A stretch of DNA of 64,000 nt from Ichthyophis bannanicus (GCA_033557465.1 CM066047.1:8200234-8264233), one strand, 5' to 3'. Counted from the first letter of the stretch, positions 35,070 through 45,771 are shown. Notes: generated by a model from the sequence alone, not told the origin. Numbers and translations: made by a program.

Positions 35070-37651
35070 TTGAGCTTCATCACTCTCTCCCTCTCATTCA
35101 ACCATCTCCTCTCTCTCTGGCAACCTCACCCTTGTTTCCGCCGTACTGTCTCCTCTCTACCCCGTACTCTGCTATTCCTTCTCTCATCCGGACATATCAA
35201 CCCCAATCCTGGCCCCCCTAGCTTTCTGTCTCACTCTGAGAAGAGTTCTTCATGCAACATGTCTAATCTTATCCACATCCCTCTCCTTTCCCCTTCCGCT
35301 TTCCCTTTCTCATGTTCCTTGTGGAACGCACACTCTGTCTCAAATAAACTTGCTTTTACTCATGATCTCTTCATCTCTAATGCTTTCTGGATTCCTCTTC
35401 CCCCACTCTTATTCTTGGGGACTTTAACAGTCATGTCGATAACCCCTCTGATCCTCATGCTCCTCTCTCTTGCCTCCTTGTTTGACCTCCAACTTTGTTC
35501 CACTGCCCCCACTCACCAGCATGGCCACTACCTGGACCCAATATTCTTCTCTAGCTGCTTACCCTCGAAATTCTGTAACTGAGTTCTTCCCATATCTGAC
35601 CATCACCTTTTAAGTTTTAATCTTCATCACCTGCTGCCTCAGCCTCATCCTGTCTCCTCTAACCTATTCAGAAACCTTCATGCTATTGATCCCTTGGCTC
35701 TCTCTTCCGCCATTTCTTCACCTCTTTCTTCCACTTTGTCATCTACATCCATTGATGAGGCAGTAACTTCCTATAATGCCGCACTCTCCTCGGCTCTGGA
35801 TGCTCTCGCTCCCCCCATCCCTCGTCCTGTGAGACGTTCCACACCCCAGCCCTGGCTTTCATCCATTACTGCTATCTATGTTCCTGTGCCTGTTCTGCCG
35901 AGCATGCTTGTCTCAAATCCTGCTCCCGTGCAGACCTCCTACACTTCAAATTCATGCTTGTCTCTTTCCAGTCAGCCATAGCTCTTGCTAAACAGGACTA
36001 CTATGTCTATCTGACTAACTCTCTTGCCTCGGATACTCGCCATCTCTTTACTACTCTCAACTCTCTCCTCAAAGTGCCCCCACCTCCGATCCCTCCCTCC
36101 CTTTCTGCCCAAACCTTGGCCGACTATTTCCATGATAAAATCCACAAGATCACCCTCCAATTCCCTACAAAATCAACTACTTCCCCTCCTCCCCCTCTTC
36201 ATCAACTCTCCCCCCCCCCTCCAACTCTCCTACCCTCTCTTCCTTTCCTGTGATCTCTGATGAGGAAACTGCACACCTGCTTTCTTCCTCCAAACTCACC
36301 ACCTGCTCCTCTGATCCTATCCCCACCCATCTCCTAAGCCCCATCTCCTCCACCGTTGTCCCTTCCATCTCCCATATTCTCAACCTATCACTCTCCACTA
36401 CCAACAGTCCCTGCTGACTTCAAACATGCTGTGGTCACATCTCTCCTCAAGAAACCCTCACTTGATCCCACATGTCCTTCTAATTAATTGACCCATCTCA
36501 CTCCTTCCCTTCACTTCTAAACTACTCGAACGTGTGGTTCACCACCGCTGCCTCGACTTCCTCTCCTCTCATGCCCTCCTGGATCCCTTACAGTCCGGCT
36601 TTTGTCCTCTACACTCTACTGAAATGGCTCTTGCCAATGTCTCCAGTGACTTGTTCCTGGCAAAATCCAAGGGCCTTTACGCCGTCCTCATCCTTCTTGA
36701 CCTCTCTGCTGCTTTCGACACTGTTGACCACACCCTTCTCCTCGATACCCTGTCCTCGCTTGGCTTCACAGGCTCTGTACTATCCTGGTTCTCCTCCTAT
36801 CTCTCCCACCGCTCCTTCTGTGTCTGTTCTGGTGGCTCCTCCCTCCTCTGCTACCCCACTCCCAGTTGGTGTACCCCAAGGATCTGTTCTGGGTCCGCTC
36901 CTTTTCTCTATCTATACCCAATCCCTTGGTGTGCTTATCTCTTCCCATGGCTTTCAGTACCATCTGTATGCTGATGACTCCCAGATCTACCTCTCTACGC
37001 CCAAAATCTCTCTGGCAATCCAGACCCGGATCTCTGCCTGCCTTTCTGACGTCGCTGCCTGGATGTCTCAGCGCCGCTTGAAGCTGAACATGGCCAAGAC
37101 TGAAATTCTTATCTTTCCCCCTACAACCTCCCCTCCCTTCTCAATCTCTGTGGATAACTCTGTAATCCTTCCTGTTTCCTCGGCCCGCAATCTGTGGGTA
37201 GTCTTTGACTCCTCTCTCTCTTTCTCCACACACATCCAGCTCGTAGCCAAGACCTGTCGTTTCTTTCTCTACAACATTAGCAAAATCCGCCCCTTCCTCT
37301 CTGAACACACTACTAAAACGCTTATCCACTCCTTAATCACCTCCCATCTCGACTACTGTAACCTGCTCCTTGCTGGTCTCCCTCTGAGTCATCTCTCTCC
37401 CCTTCAATCTGTTCAACACTCTGCTGCGAGACTAATCTTCCGCCAGCCTCGTCATGCCCCTTCTCAGGTCACTTTATTGGCTCCCTATCCGCTTCCACAT
37501 CCAATTCATACTTCTCCTGCTGACCTATAAATGCATTCACTCTGCAGCTCCTCAGTACCTTTCATCTCTTATCTCTCCTTATAAACCCCCCCCCCTCGGG
37601 AACTCCGCTCTTCTACCAAACTGCTTCTATGCCCCGCTCTCCTACTGCTAA
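35070..37651 (+). pseudogene. L2 ORF2 endonuclease-reverse transcriptase (broken)
   Basis: The endonuclease part is shortened: the NAHSVSNKLAFTHDLF block (about 35325-35370) is followed soon by a GDFN-like block, with the middle missing. RT blocks then run [20 protein letters not shown] (about 36690-36750), [19 protein letters not shown] (about 36863-36920) and YADDSQIYL with the YADD box (about 36967-36993). [25 protein letters not shown] and [13 protein letters not shown] follow. The RT needs a frame change at about 36835-36860. [20 protein letters not shown] (37470-37530) is the conserved C-terminus. Homopolymer-type indels and one frame change make it non-functional. Confidence 0.75.
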
Positions 37652-37842
37652 CTCGACTTCACTCCTTTCACCTTGCTGCACCCTACGCCTGGAACTACCT
37701 GTGTCTGTACGCCAGGCATCTTCTCTAACCCTCTTCAAGTCCAGGTTGAAAGCTCACCTCTTTGCTGCTGCTTTCGGATCTTGACTCACCTGATCTCCTT
37801 TTCCATCCCTTGTTCCACCCCTGCCTACACCTTCTGTGTTTT

Positions 37843-38557
37843 ACATAAGAACATAAGATATGCCATACTGGGTCAGACCAAGGTCCATCAAGCCCAGCAT
37901 TCTGTTTCCAACAGTGGCCAATCTAGGTCATACGTACCTAGCAGTTTCCCCAAGGGACACAGGTTCCACAATGCTTGTACTGGTTCAAGCATTGATATCC
38001 TGGGTCCCTTCTTAATAATGGTTCATGGACCTTTCCTCCAGGAACTTGTCCAAACCTTTTTTAAACCCAGCTACACTAACAGCCTTTACTACATCCTCTG
38101 GTAACAAATTCCAGGGTTTGATTACACGTTGAGTGAAAAAATATTTTCTTTTATTAGTCTTAAATAGTTTACCCTGTAGTTTCATTGCATGTCCCCTAGT
38201 CTTTCCATATTCTGAAAAGGTAAACAATCGATCTACGTTTACCCGTTCCACTCCGTTCATTAATTTATAGACTTCTATCATATCTCCCCTCAGCCGTCTC
38301 TTCTCCAGGCTAAAGAGCCCCAACCTTTTTAGCCTTTCTTCATAGGAGTAGCCTTCCATCCCCTTTACCATTTTGGTGGCTCTTCTCTGAACCTTTTCTA
38401 AAATCGCTATTTCCTTTTTAAGATACGGCGACCAGAATTGCACACAATATTCAAGGTGCGGTCTCACCATGGAACGATATAGAGGCATTATAATATCTTT
38501 TGTTTTATTTTCCATTCCTTTCCTTATCATACCTAGCATTCTATTTGCTCTCTTTTG
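37843..38557 (-). mobile_element. CR1-like LINE 3' copy, best preserved, inserted in the L2
   Basis: It is flanked by a perfect 8-bp duplication TGTGTTTT (37835-37842 and 38558-38565). A 175-codon open frame (38012-38539, minus) reads [52 protein letters not shown] and [18 protein letters not shown]. This is the C-terminal quarter of a CR1/jockey-type ORF2. The 3' UTR ends with 'acataagaacataagatatg'. It is 5'-truncated but little diverged. Confidence 0.85.
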
Positions 38558-38684
38558 TGTGTTTTGTCTTGATTAGACTGTAAGCTCCGATGAGCAGGGA
38601 CTGTCTCTTACATGTCTGTGCTGTACAGCGCTGCGTACGACTGGTAGCGCTATATAAATGCTGAATAGTAGTAGTAGTACCAGC

Positions 38685-39349
38685 TTACACAATGTCCATC
38701 CCAGCAATGTGCAGAGCCGACAAGGCTAGGAAACGTTTCTCTGCCCAGGCAAACAGGAGAGCCATTTCCAGAGCTCCTTGTGCCACCTTGCCGACTGACA
38801 TAAGCCACCACCATGGCGTTGTCTGAAAACACTCGAACCACCCAGCCCTCACCCAGGGGTCGGAAACGCAGAACAGTCAATCTGATGGCCCTTGCTTCAT
38901 GGTGGCTGATGGACCACACCACTTCCCTGTGGTTCCAATGGTCCTCGGCCATACAGTTTTGGCATTGGAGTCCCCAGTCTGAGAGACTGCATCTGTCATC
39001 AGGAGGATCCAGGAGACATCATCCAGCAGCATGGCCTTCCTCAGATGACAGGGCTGCTGCCACAACTGCAGGCTGGACTTTACCATCAATGGGAACAGGA
39101 GCCTTCGCTTGAACTCCTGAGAACTTGGGGACCACCGAGTCAGCAAGGACAGCTGGAGCGGTCGCATGTGAGCACACACCTAGAGCACCATCTCTATGGC
39201 CACAGCCATCAATCCGAGGAACTAAAGATAATCCCAGATGCTGGGAGCCTACTGTGCACAGAACAGCTCCAGGCAAGCCAACAGTCTTGACTTTCTCCTC
39301 TGGCAGGAAACTCTGCCCACTCGAGTGTCGAAACATGCTCCCTGAAACG
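38685..39349 (-). pseudogene. DIRS-c RNase H and end of RT (broken)
   Basis: MTDAVSQTGDSNAKTVW and SATMKQGPSD are at 38877-39100. FSDNAMVVAYVSRQGGTRSS, at about 38770-38830, carries the second catalytic region. At the far right, FDTRVGRV-like sequence (39310-39336) corresponds to the end of RT in DIRS-b (FDTNARKV). The LTR-like insertion at 39350 interrupts the gene here. Confidence 0.65.
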
Positions 39350-40873
39350 TGTGATAAGGAAGCTTATCATAGTTCAGGAAGGAGCTATAAAAGAGGTGAA
39401 TTGGCTCTGAAGAAGCAACCTGTCTTTGCTGGTAGAAATACGAAAACAGAATGTTTTCATAAAAGACTACCAGTCCCAGAATGCACCAGGTTTCAAACAG
39501 CCTCTAGAAGAGCTGAAGTGGGGAAACGTGTGTTCAATCAGGAGAGCTATGAGGTAATCCCCAATCACTCATCTCCAAGGGCAGGGCTTGATTCAGCACA
39601 GCTGAGCTGTGCTAGGGTGGAGTATCCCTCTAAACAAGCTAAAAGTAAAACATATTCTACACAGAATCAGTGGAGGAACTCAGAGCTCAAGGACAGAGAG
39701 AGCAGGAAGCAGCAGCAACATGGAAGAAAGAAGAGAGACATCTTGGAGGTCTAAAGAAGGAGCCCACAGCAGTACGTGTGTTGGGAGTCATTCCAGAGGC
39801 AAGCATACTCCATTGGACTGGAGGAAGCCAGAGGAGTGGGGTTACAGAGCCAGGAATTACCTGATGGCACCTTTGAGGGAGACGGCTGCATTTGGAAGGG
39901 GCCCTAAGACCAGTGCAAGAAGGTATGTTAAGAGAGACCCAGTGTCCAGGGATCTTGATTGGAAGGCTGGACATAAAAGCTGGACTACTTACTGGCCAGG
40001 ATATCTGGAGAGGAACCCTAACAGCAAAGGAAGCTCAGGTATGAACTCTGATCTATGCCGTAGCTCTTTACCTGGAAGACAGCAGGGAAACAAGTGTTAT
40101 CCTGAGAGTGATCCACTAAGGAATTCCTCTGAGCCAGACCATGATATTGATTCTATGATATTTGAAGGAGGAGGAGATATTTTAGATGATCAGAATGAAT
40201 ACATGGATTGCTCTCTGACTAGGCTGCTGTGGTAAAATACTTTCACAAATACAACAACCATCAAAAGTAACTATAACTTGTTCTTTTATCTACCCAGAAA
40301 AGTTCACAAGAAAGCTTTAGGGTAGGATTTGAGCCATGTAGAGAAAGTGAACCAGCAAAGGGGTTTGCAGCTGGCTAATTAGTGGTAATTAAGCCATGCA
40401 CAGTTGCACGTGAGCTCTGAAAGGAAACTACTGTTTGTGTGTGTAAATTAGAAGAAAGTTATCCTTGAAAAAGAACAGTTTTTGGTTACTTTTGGGTTTT
40501 GTTTTCGCTTTTGGAGCACTGCTAAAAGTTATTTTAGCAGGAGCCCTCAAAAATACCTTTTCTGTTTCCCATTAAGGTCTTTAATGTTTGATTGCTTAAG
40601 AAGTTCAGTTGCTTATATCATGATTTGTTTTTCCTAAGTACAATACTGAAGCAAGTTGTCCTTTTGTGTTACCAAGTAAATCTGTGTGGGAGAATTAACC
40701 CCATGAATAAAGTATATTTTTCTTTGCTTACACTCGAGCAACACAACTCATTATTTTGTGAACGGCTGATTCTGGTATGAATGGACTACATCCCCCACAA
40801 TCCTTTGCAAGTCATAATAGTATTTTGCCTTTGCCAAGACTGTGGACATTCACGCCCAGCGCCCCCGTTTACA
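39350..40873 (+). mobile_element. LTR-like insertion, 1524 bp (TG...CA, AACG duplication)
   Basis: It begins TGTGATAAGGAAGC and ends GTTTACA, with AACG on both sides (39346-39349 and 40874-40877). The flanks rejoin DIRS-c RT sequence. A TATA-like CTATAAAAG lies near the left end (about 39389) and AATAAA at about 40705-40710. Repetitive gag-less sequence with GGA/CAGC tracts fills the middle. Open frames of up to 209 codons show no known domain. A solo LTR of a Gypsy-type element fits best. The block at about 52760-54460 shares its layout and end motif. Confidence 0.5.
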
Positions 40874-41545
40874 AACGCCAGGGACTGAGAAGGCAACAGC
40901 TGGCTTTTTCTCCGATTGATCATCCAGCTGTAGCTTTCCAAAAAGGCACCATTCGGGACATCACCCGAGACACTTCTGAAAGACAATGGGCCCGGATGAG
41001 CCAGTCATCCAGATATGGATGGACACAGATCCCTCTGTACCGCAGCCACCGCCACCATGACCTTGGAGAATATCCTAAGGGTGGTGTAAAGCCCGAAAGG
41101 GAGGGCGGCAAACTGATAGTAACAGCCAAGCATGGCAAAATGCAAATTCCTTTGCTGATCTGTCCAGATCGGGATATGAAACATACCTTGGCCAGATTGA
41201 GAGAAACCAAGAATCCCCCTCAGCACTTCTGGATGTTGCCAAGGTTTCCATCCAGAAGCGCAGGATGTGCAAGTGCTTGTTTATCCCCGTGAGATCCAGA
41301 ATGGGCCAGAAGGAACTGTCCCATTTTGGGTACCACAGAACAGATGGTGTATCTGCCCCGCTCGTCTGGGGGAGAGTCACCACCACCTTTAGACACAGCA
41401 ACTTGTCCAAGGTGGTCCACACAGCAGCACTTTGATTAGAAATCCACAAGGAGATGAAGGCATCCAAAATCAGCTCTTTGCATTTCAGGACACAGCTGAA
41501 CTGAATGGTGTCTAACACCCAGTAACCCAGGCCCATTCCTGGAAG
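40874..41545 (-). pseudogene. DIRS-c reverse transcriptase, N-terminal part (broken)
   Basis: Reads SSFWPILDLTGINKHLH (about 41280-41330), FAALPFGLYTTLRIFSKVMV (about 41040-41100) and IRGICVHPYLDDWLIRAH with the YLDD box (about 40985-41035). Frames are offset between these blocks. The element stops being recognisable beyond 41545. Confidence 0.75.
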
Positions 41546-41558
41546 AAAAGGTGAAGTT

Positions 41559-41892
41559 TGTATTACAGCTGCTAGAAAACTAAATTAAGTAGCACTTATT
41601 TGTATGCCCCCATGCACACGCCATTGCCATAGATGACATCAAAGGTGTTGCGCTGATCCCAAAAACAGGGATATGTATGAGTTTATCAAGAGACTTCATA
41701 TTTATGTTTATGAGAGTCTCTTTCGATCATATCCCTGTTTTGTTGTTGTTGTTTTTTTTACAGCATTTGGTTATAAAGAAATTCTATTGTGTTATCCCTT
41801 GAAGAAGCGTTCGTGAAATGCCTTTGGTGTTATCTGTGGCATTGGGGTGTGCATAATGGCTCCTTAATTAGTTGTCTAGCAGCTGTAATACA
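41559..41892. mobile_element. Foldback MITE, 334 bp
   Basis: The ends TGTATTACAGCTGCTAGA and its complement are inverted. Pairing continues inward through 'catgcacacgccattgccat' against 'attggggtgtgcataatgg', and 'aaacagggatatg' against 'catatccctgttt'. Almost the whole element is therefore self-complementary. No coding capacity; superfamily not assigned. Confidence 0.65.
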
Positions 41893-42339
41893 GATATGAG
41901 AAGTATTAGAGATGTAATGAATACCAATGAAAACTAAAAATTAAAAAATAAGAAACAAGCTTATTTAAGGAGTATTTTGGACCCATAATGTATGGAGCAT
42001 TGATGATGGGCTAATATTATAAAACTTGCCCAAAAATAGTTGCTCATGGAACTCTGGGGTCCTTTTTTCTCCTAAGTTTTTTCTTCCTAAGTTCTGATTA
42101 TAAGCAAAACCTAATATATATATATATATATATATATATTCTCCCACAATAAGTTTTGGATGAAATCTTTGTGGATGATTTTTTGCTTCATTCATTGATC
42201 GGGACTTTATTTGTGGTTAACTCCATTTATTGCAGGCAATAGATATATTAGAATGTTTTCCTGGTGATTAATGTTTTAAATAATAAAAATTCTTCTACAT
42301 TTAACTTTCTCTATTTTTATCAAGCTTTTCTTCTGGGTG
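41893..42339. other. No gene recognised; contains (TA)n microsatellite
   Basis: A pure TA dinucleotide run lies at about 42113-42139. The rest is A/T-rich and unassigned. Confidence 0.5.
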
Positions 42340-42990
42340 ATGGTAAATGAATTCACTCTGAAGGAAGAAAGGCAAGTAGTAGAGTGCCTCAAAAGATTGA
42401 CCTGGAGCCAATTCTTTTCAATATTTCTATGGGAGACAATGGCAAAGGATTAGGAGGACACGTTTACTTCACCGGCAGAAAGGCAAAGCTCTGTGAACAC
42501 CCTGAAGGGAGTTGAGAACATGAGACATGATCTATGAGAATTAGAAAAATTATCTAATGCTCAGCAGTTAAAATTTAAAGCAAAGGAAGAAATCAAAGAA
42601 GCACTATACGATAGGTAGCAAGAGGGTGATAGGCATAAACTAGGGGACAGAATTTGAGGTAATAGTGTCTGAGGATCTCAAAGTGGCAAAACAATGTGAA
42701 AAGATGGTGGCTAAATTCAGAAGGATGCTGGGTTGCATAAACAGGTGTTGATAATGCCCCATATAGGTCATTAGCGAGGTACTCACTTGGAGTAGTGTGC
42801 TCAGTTTTGGAGGCTATATCTCGCTAATGATATAAAAAAAGAATTAAAGAAGAGGAAACTGACCCAAATGGTACGAGGGTATGTGCCAAAAACCATACAA
42901 GAAGAGACTTGAATATGTATACCCAGAGGAAAGGAGGGACAGGAAAGATATGATACAGACCTTTAAATATTTGAAGGTCTGTATCATATC
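42340..42990 (+). mobile_element. CR1-like LINE remnant, strongly decayed
   Basis: Reads scattered CR1-like words: VSEDLKVAKQCEKMVAKFRRMLGCI (about 42668-42740) and KKPYKKRLEYVYPEERRDRKDMIQTFKYL (about 42885-42980), between stops. The order matches the LINE at 18721-21062. Confidence 0.6.
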
Positions 42991-43034
42991 ATTGTATTCA
43001 TATATATTCATACTTCAAAAAAATACACACAGCA

Positions 43035-43230
43035 GGGATAATAGAGCATCAGTTACAACCCAAGGTAAAGGCACAGAGCAGACATAACCTTCACGGAGTG
43101 GCATTTACAACCAAAAGTAAAAGCACAGAGCAGGGATAACCTGCATGGAACAGCAATTACAACCCAAAGTAAAAAGCACAGAGCGGGCGTAACCTGCATG
43201 GAGCAGCAGTTACAACCCAAAGTAAAACAC
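43035..43230. repeat. Minisatellite, about 52-bp unit, 3-4 copies
   Basis: The unit includes 'gttacaacccaaagtaaaa', 'gcacagagcaggcataacc' and 'tgcatggagcagca'. Copies begin near 43055, 43108, 43158 and 43209 with substitutions. It lies about 1 kb from ELP4 exon 1, in intron 1. Confidence 0.75.
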
Positions 43231-43880
43231 CTTACTATGTATCCTGCACTGTGATGACACATAAACTGTCTGTATCAGGAGCTCTTCAGTACTGTACCTA
43301 ATTTGGACTCATTTTTAAGTGCCAAAATGCAGATCCTCTGACATCACCATACTGACCGAAAATGTAAAGTGTCAATAAGAGTGAGTATGACTGGGGTTAT
43401 AAAGTTAATGGGCATTGGTTTGACTGGAAAGGTGAACCCTGTACATCCGATGAAGAAAGTCAGTGCGGAAGTTGCATGCTATCTGCCCAGGGCATGCAGA
43501 CAGGGGCTCATATTTGTCACCTGTTAAACTGTGTCACAAATGTCAGCATTAAACTTGGAAAGCAAGCCAAACACATGCGCTCAGAAGTGGGCGCAAGTTT
43601 GGCATGTTCTCCCAGAGAAACAGGGTCATCTGAGGGAAATCTGACACTTTCCCTCAGATTATCCAGGCATTGGGGACCAAAATACCGCCCTGGGGCATGT
43701 GCAAGACGTTTAAGCCATCACAGACCCAGACGTAGAGACTGGAGCTCTGTTGGTTATGTAATTCTCTACGCGTTTCTGTGCGTCAGGCGCAGACAATATT
43801 AAAATTCCATTTTAATACGTGCAGCTCATTTGTTAATAATGTATAGTATGTATGTGTGCTTGCTTTGCCTTTGCCGTTTT
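43231..43880. other. ELP4 intron 1, 5' end, no feature recognised
   Basis: It contains an inverted pair 'gagggaaatctgacactttc'/'ccctcagatt' at about 43635-43663. Otherwise it is unassigned. It borders the CpG-rich promoter and could hold regulatory sites. Confidence 0.35.
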
Positions 43881-44400
43881 CTGCATTTAGCCGGTCGGAA
43901 CAGTCCCGAGGACGGCAAGGCAGAGCTGCGGCTTCCTTAGACTGCAAAGAGCTCGTTCGTTGCATGTGCGGTGAGGCGCGAGGACGGGGAACGATTTACA
44001 GTGAGAAGTAGAGATCAGCTAGCCCAGGGAACGTCAGAGGGGCTGTAGAACGGAAGCGGAGCATGAAAGAAGGGAAACGCCAGGCACCGACCTAGGACGA
44101 TATCCAGCGAAGCTACGCCAGTGGACACCAGCAGCTGCCCGTTCCGCACCGACGCCTTAGTGCCCGGAATAACGGCCAAACCACCGCTTGCTCTTCTGCG
44201 GAAGCTGCCGACGACAGACATCTTCCTGATGGTGGAGAATTGTGGGAGCGCGAGCGGCCCGACCAATGGGAGGCGCACTTCGTGCTGGAGCGGCCAATCG
44301 GCACACGCGTTAGTACGGCGAGCGGTGCGACTGCGTTCCCGGACAGCGAGGGAGGGACCCGGCCGGCCGGCGCCTTGTTGCCTTTCTACTGCCTGAGTCT
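43880..44400. promoter_or_regulatory. CpG island, bidirectional ELP4/IMMP1L promoter
   Basis: CpG dinucleotides are frequent here and rare in neighbouring sequence. Two CCAAT boxes lie at 44263-44267 and 44294-44298, just upstream of the ELP4 start on the minus strand. There is no TATA box, as usual for housekeeping promoters. Transcripts appear to leave in both directions: ELP4 exon 1 to the left and a spliced exon to the right. In mammals ELP4 and IMMP1L are head-to-head neighbours, which supports this reading. Confidence 0.75.
44092..44221 (-). CDS. ELP4: ELP4 exon 1, coding part
   Basis: Elongator acetyltransferase complex subunit 4, part of the Elp456 RecA-like hexamer needed for tRNA wobble-uridine modification. 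The start is the ATG at 44221 (A at -3), giving 43 codons plus one base up to a donor GTCGGT after 44092. The peptide starts MSVVGSFRRRAS and contains ASVRNGQLLVSTG then SLDIVLG. From memory, this agrees with vertebrate ELP4 (SVRNGQLLVSTG...LD.LLG) at the start of the conserved domain. The N-terminus is shorter than in mammals. The frame stays open further upstream, but CCAAT boxes and promoter composition argue against an earlier start. Exon 2 continues in the same phase at 12973. Confidence 0.9.
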
Positions 44401-44414
44401 TTGCTGGGAAGCAG
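44300..44414 (+). other. IMMP1L: Probable untranslated first exon of IMMP1L, start approximate
   Basis: On the plus strand, a GC-rich stretch ends in GAAGCAG followed by a strong donor, GTAAAAG (44415), and a pyrimidine-rich sequence. There is no sequence resembling the IMMP1L protein (mitochondrial inner membrane peptidase subunit 1), so the exon would be 5' UTR. The name rests on the known head-to-head arrangement with ELP4, not on sequence identity. The transcription start cannot be read from sequence. Confidence 0.55.
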
Positions 44415-45197
44415 GTAAAAGTACAGTTTTCTTCCTTTTCTGTCATTTTTAGAATCAGTTAACCGCCTTTATGAGGGATTCATCCAAGGTAATGCACAGC
44501 GGGTCTTCCTTGCCAAAGACTACATACATGGTGGTAGCAATATAACAATCATAAAATGACCCACATGTCAGTGTAATTGACAAATCGGTGAGTTAGACTC
44601 GGGACAAGCAAACTATCTCATGGTATACAGGGTGCCAGGTCACCATGGCGATTAGAAATTACTTTCTGGCGCCAGGATATCATTGTCTTCTATAGGGTTG
44701 CCAACATTTTTCACCGAGAAAAACCCGACACCTGTGGCTCGCCATGCCCCACCCATTCTCCTCCCCTAGTCCCACCCCTGCCCCAACCCCAGTCCCACCC
44801 ATGCTGCACCCCCAGCCCCACCCACAAAAATTACCGAGGATAAGTGTAGGCTAACTCACTTGGTCAGATAATAATTAAACTGGGAACCCCGAAAGCCAAA
44901 CATGAAATGTACAGCACTGGAGAAATAAAACTATAAAGTAATTTCCTCTTGCACTAAACAAAAACGCAAAGATGTTAGCAATACACACTTCCCAGACCAG
45001 ACATATTCCAGTTAACAAATTCAAAATAAAAAATATTTTTCTACCTTCTGTTTGGGCATTTTATTTTTCAGTTGCAATTGCTCCAGTCACTTTCTTCTGG
45101 TTTCTTCGTGTCTTCTGCGAGCTATCCATTTGTCCTTTCTTCTCTTTTAGATGTTTTACATTCTCTCTCCTTATCTGCTTTAACATACTGATCGTTT
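44415..45197. other. Start of presumed IMMP1L intron 1
   Basis: Around 44695-44830 is a C-rich degenerate repeat (cccacccctgcccca-like), probably an old repeat piece. No exon recognised. Confidence 0.4.
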
Positions 45198-45771
45198 TGA
45201 AGTAGCGAAGCGCACGCAACGAATACACCAGGAGTCTATTTACTAGAATTCAAACCAGTTTATTTGTGCACAGTCTCAGACACTTGTCACATTCAAAATG
45301 GTCTGAGCATGGCATTCAGTAAAACAACAGCATTTATAGCTTTCTTCATCAGTTCTATACAGGCAAACTCCTGATTGGTCCCGGTGGCCCCCTCATCCCC
45401 CCCCCCCATCCAATGGAGATTTCTGACTGGGCCCACACCGCTCTCCCCCTGCTCTCAGGCCTTCCTAGCCATGGCTCAGTATCTAGACATAACATATTCT
45501 GCTTTGCTTTTTGCTTACAAGGTCACTCTGCAGTACAGAAGCTGTGTGAAAAGCAGGATACTGAAATACATCTGTGAATAACATAACAAACTCAATGGAA
45601 AGGTTTTGCATTCTTATCAAAGCAGCTTGAAGCAGATTTCTATTTTCTCTGGCTTTCAGCTCTGCTCAGCTATAATATTCTAAAGTGGGGGTTGGGGATT
45701 CAGGCCTAACCTACAGGCTTTCTGTTACATAACATACATTTACAGGCTATTCTAGGCCATAGCCTATCACA
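45198..45771 (-). repeat. ERV 3' LTR (574 bp)
   Basis: On the minus strand it starts TGTGATAGGC (45771) and ends CGCTACTTCA (45198), so it has TG...CA ends. TATAAA lies at 45333-45338 and AATAAA at 45259-45264, 75 bp apart, as expected for a promoter and polyadenylation signal. No second LTR was found, so age cannot be read from LTR divergence. Confidence 0.8.

Larger units (their letters stand above)
34653..38678 (+). mobile_element. L2 LINE, apparently full length, inserted in DIRS-c
   Basis: It is flanked by a perfect 6-bp duplication ACCAGC (34647-34652 and 38679-38684). Order: 5' UTR, then SSGHINPNPGPP (about 35180-35215, typical before L2 endonuclease), endonuclease remains, reverse transcriptase, C-terminal region, and a 3' UTR with a TAGTAGTAGTAGT tail. 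A CR1-like insertion (37843-38557) splits the 3' part. Without it the element is about 3.3 kb. Confidence 0.8.
32664..41545 (-). mobile_element. DIRS-c: 5'-truncated DIRS1-like element, split by two insertions
   Basis: The pieces are 32664-34652, 38685-39349 and 40874-41545. They join in order into recombinase, methyltransferase-like/RNase H and reverse transcriptase (minus strand). ORF1 and the 5' terminus are missing. The 3' end has an inverted pair, about 32684-32748 against 33047-33093, based on 'ctagaccagtccagac'. The insertions are an L2 (34653-38678) and an LTR-like element (39350-40873). Confidence 0.8.

Noticed and set aside
35070..37651. Host reverse-transcriptase-like gene
   Set aside because: Flanked by a target duplication and ends in an L2 tail, so it is an L2 insertion.
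39125..40235. Two overlapping frames of about 208 codons
   Set aside because: They cross the boundary between DIRS-c and the LTR-like insertion or lie in its repetitive interior; low-complexity composition and no known motif.
44015..44446. 143-codon minus-strand frame across the CpG island as a single protein
   Set aside because: Only 44092-44221 fits ELP4; the upstream part covers the CCAAT promoter and the downstream part is intron beyond the donor.
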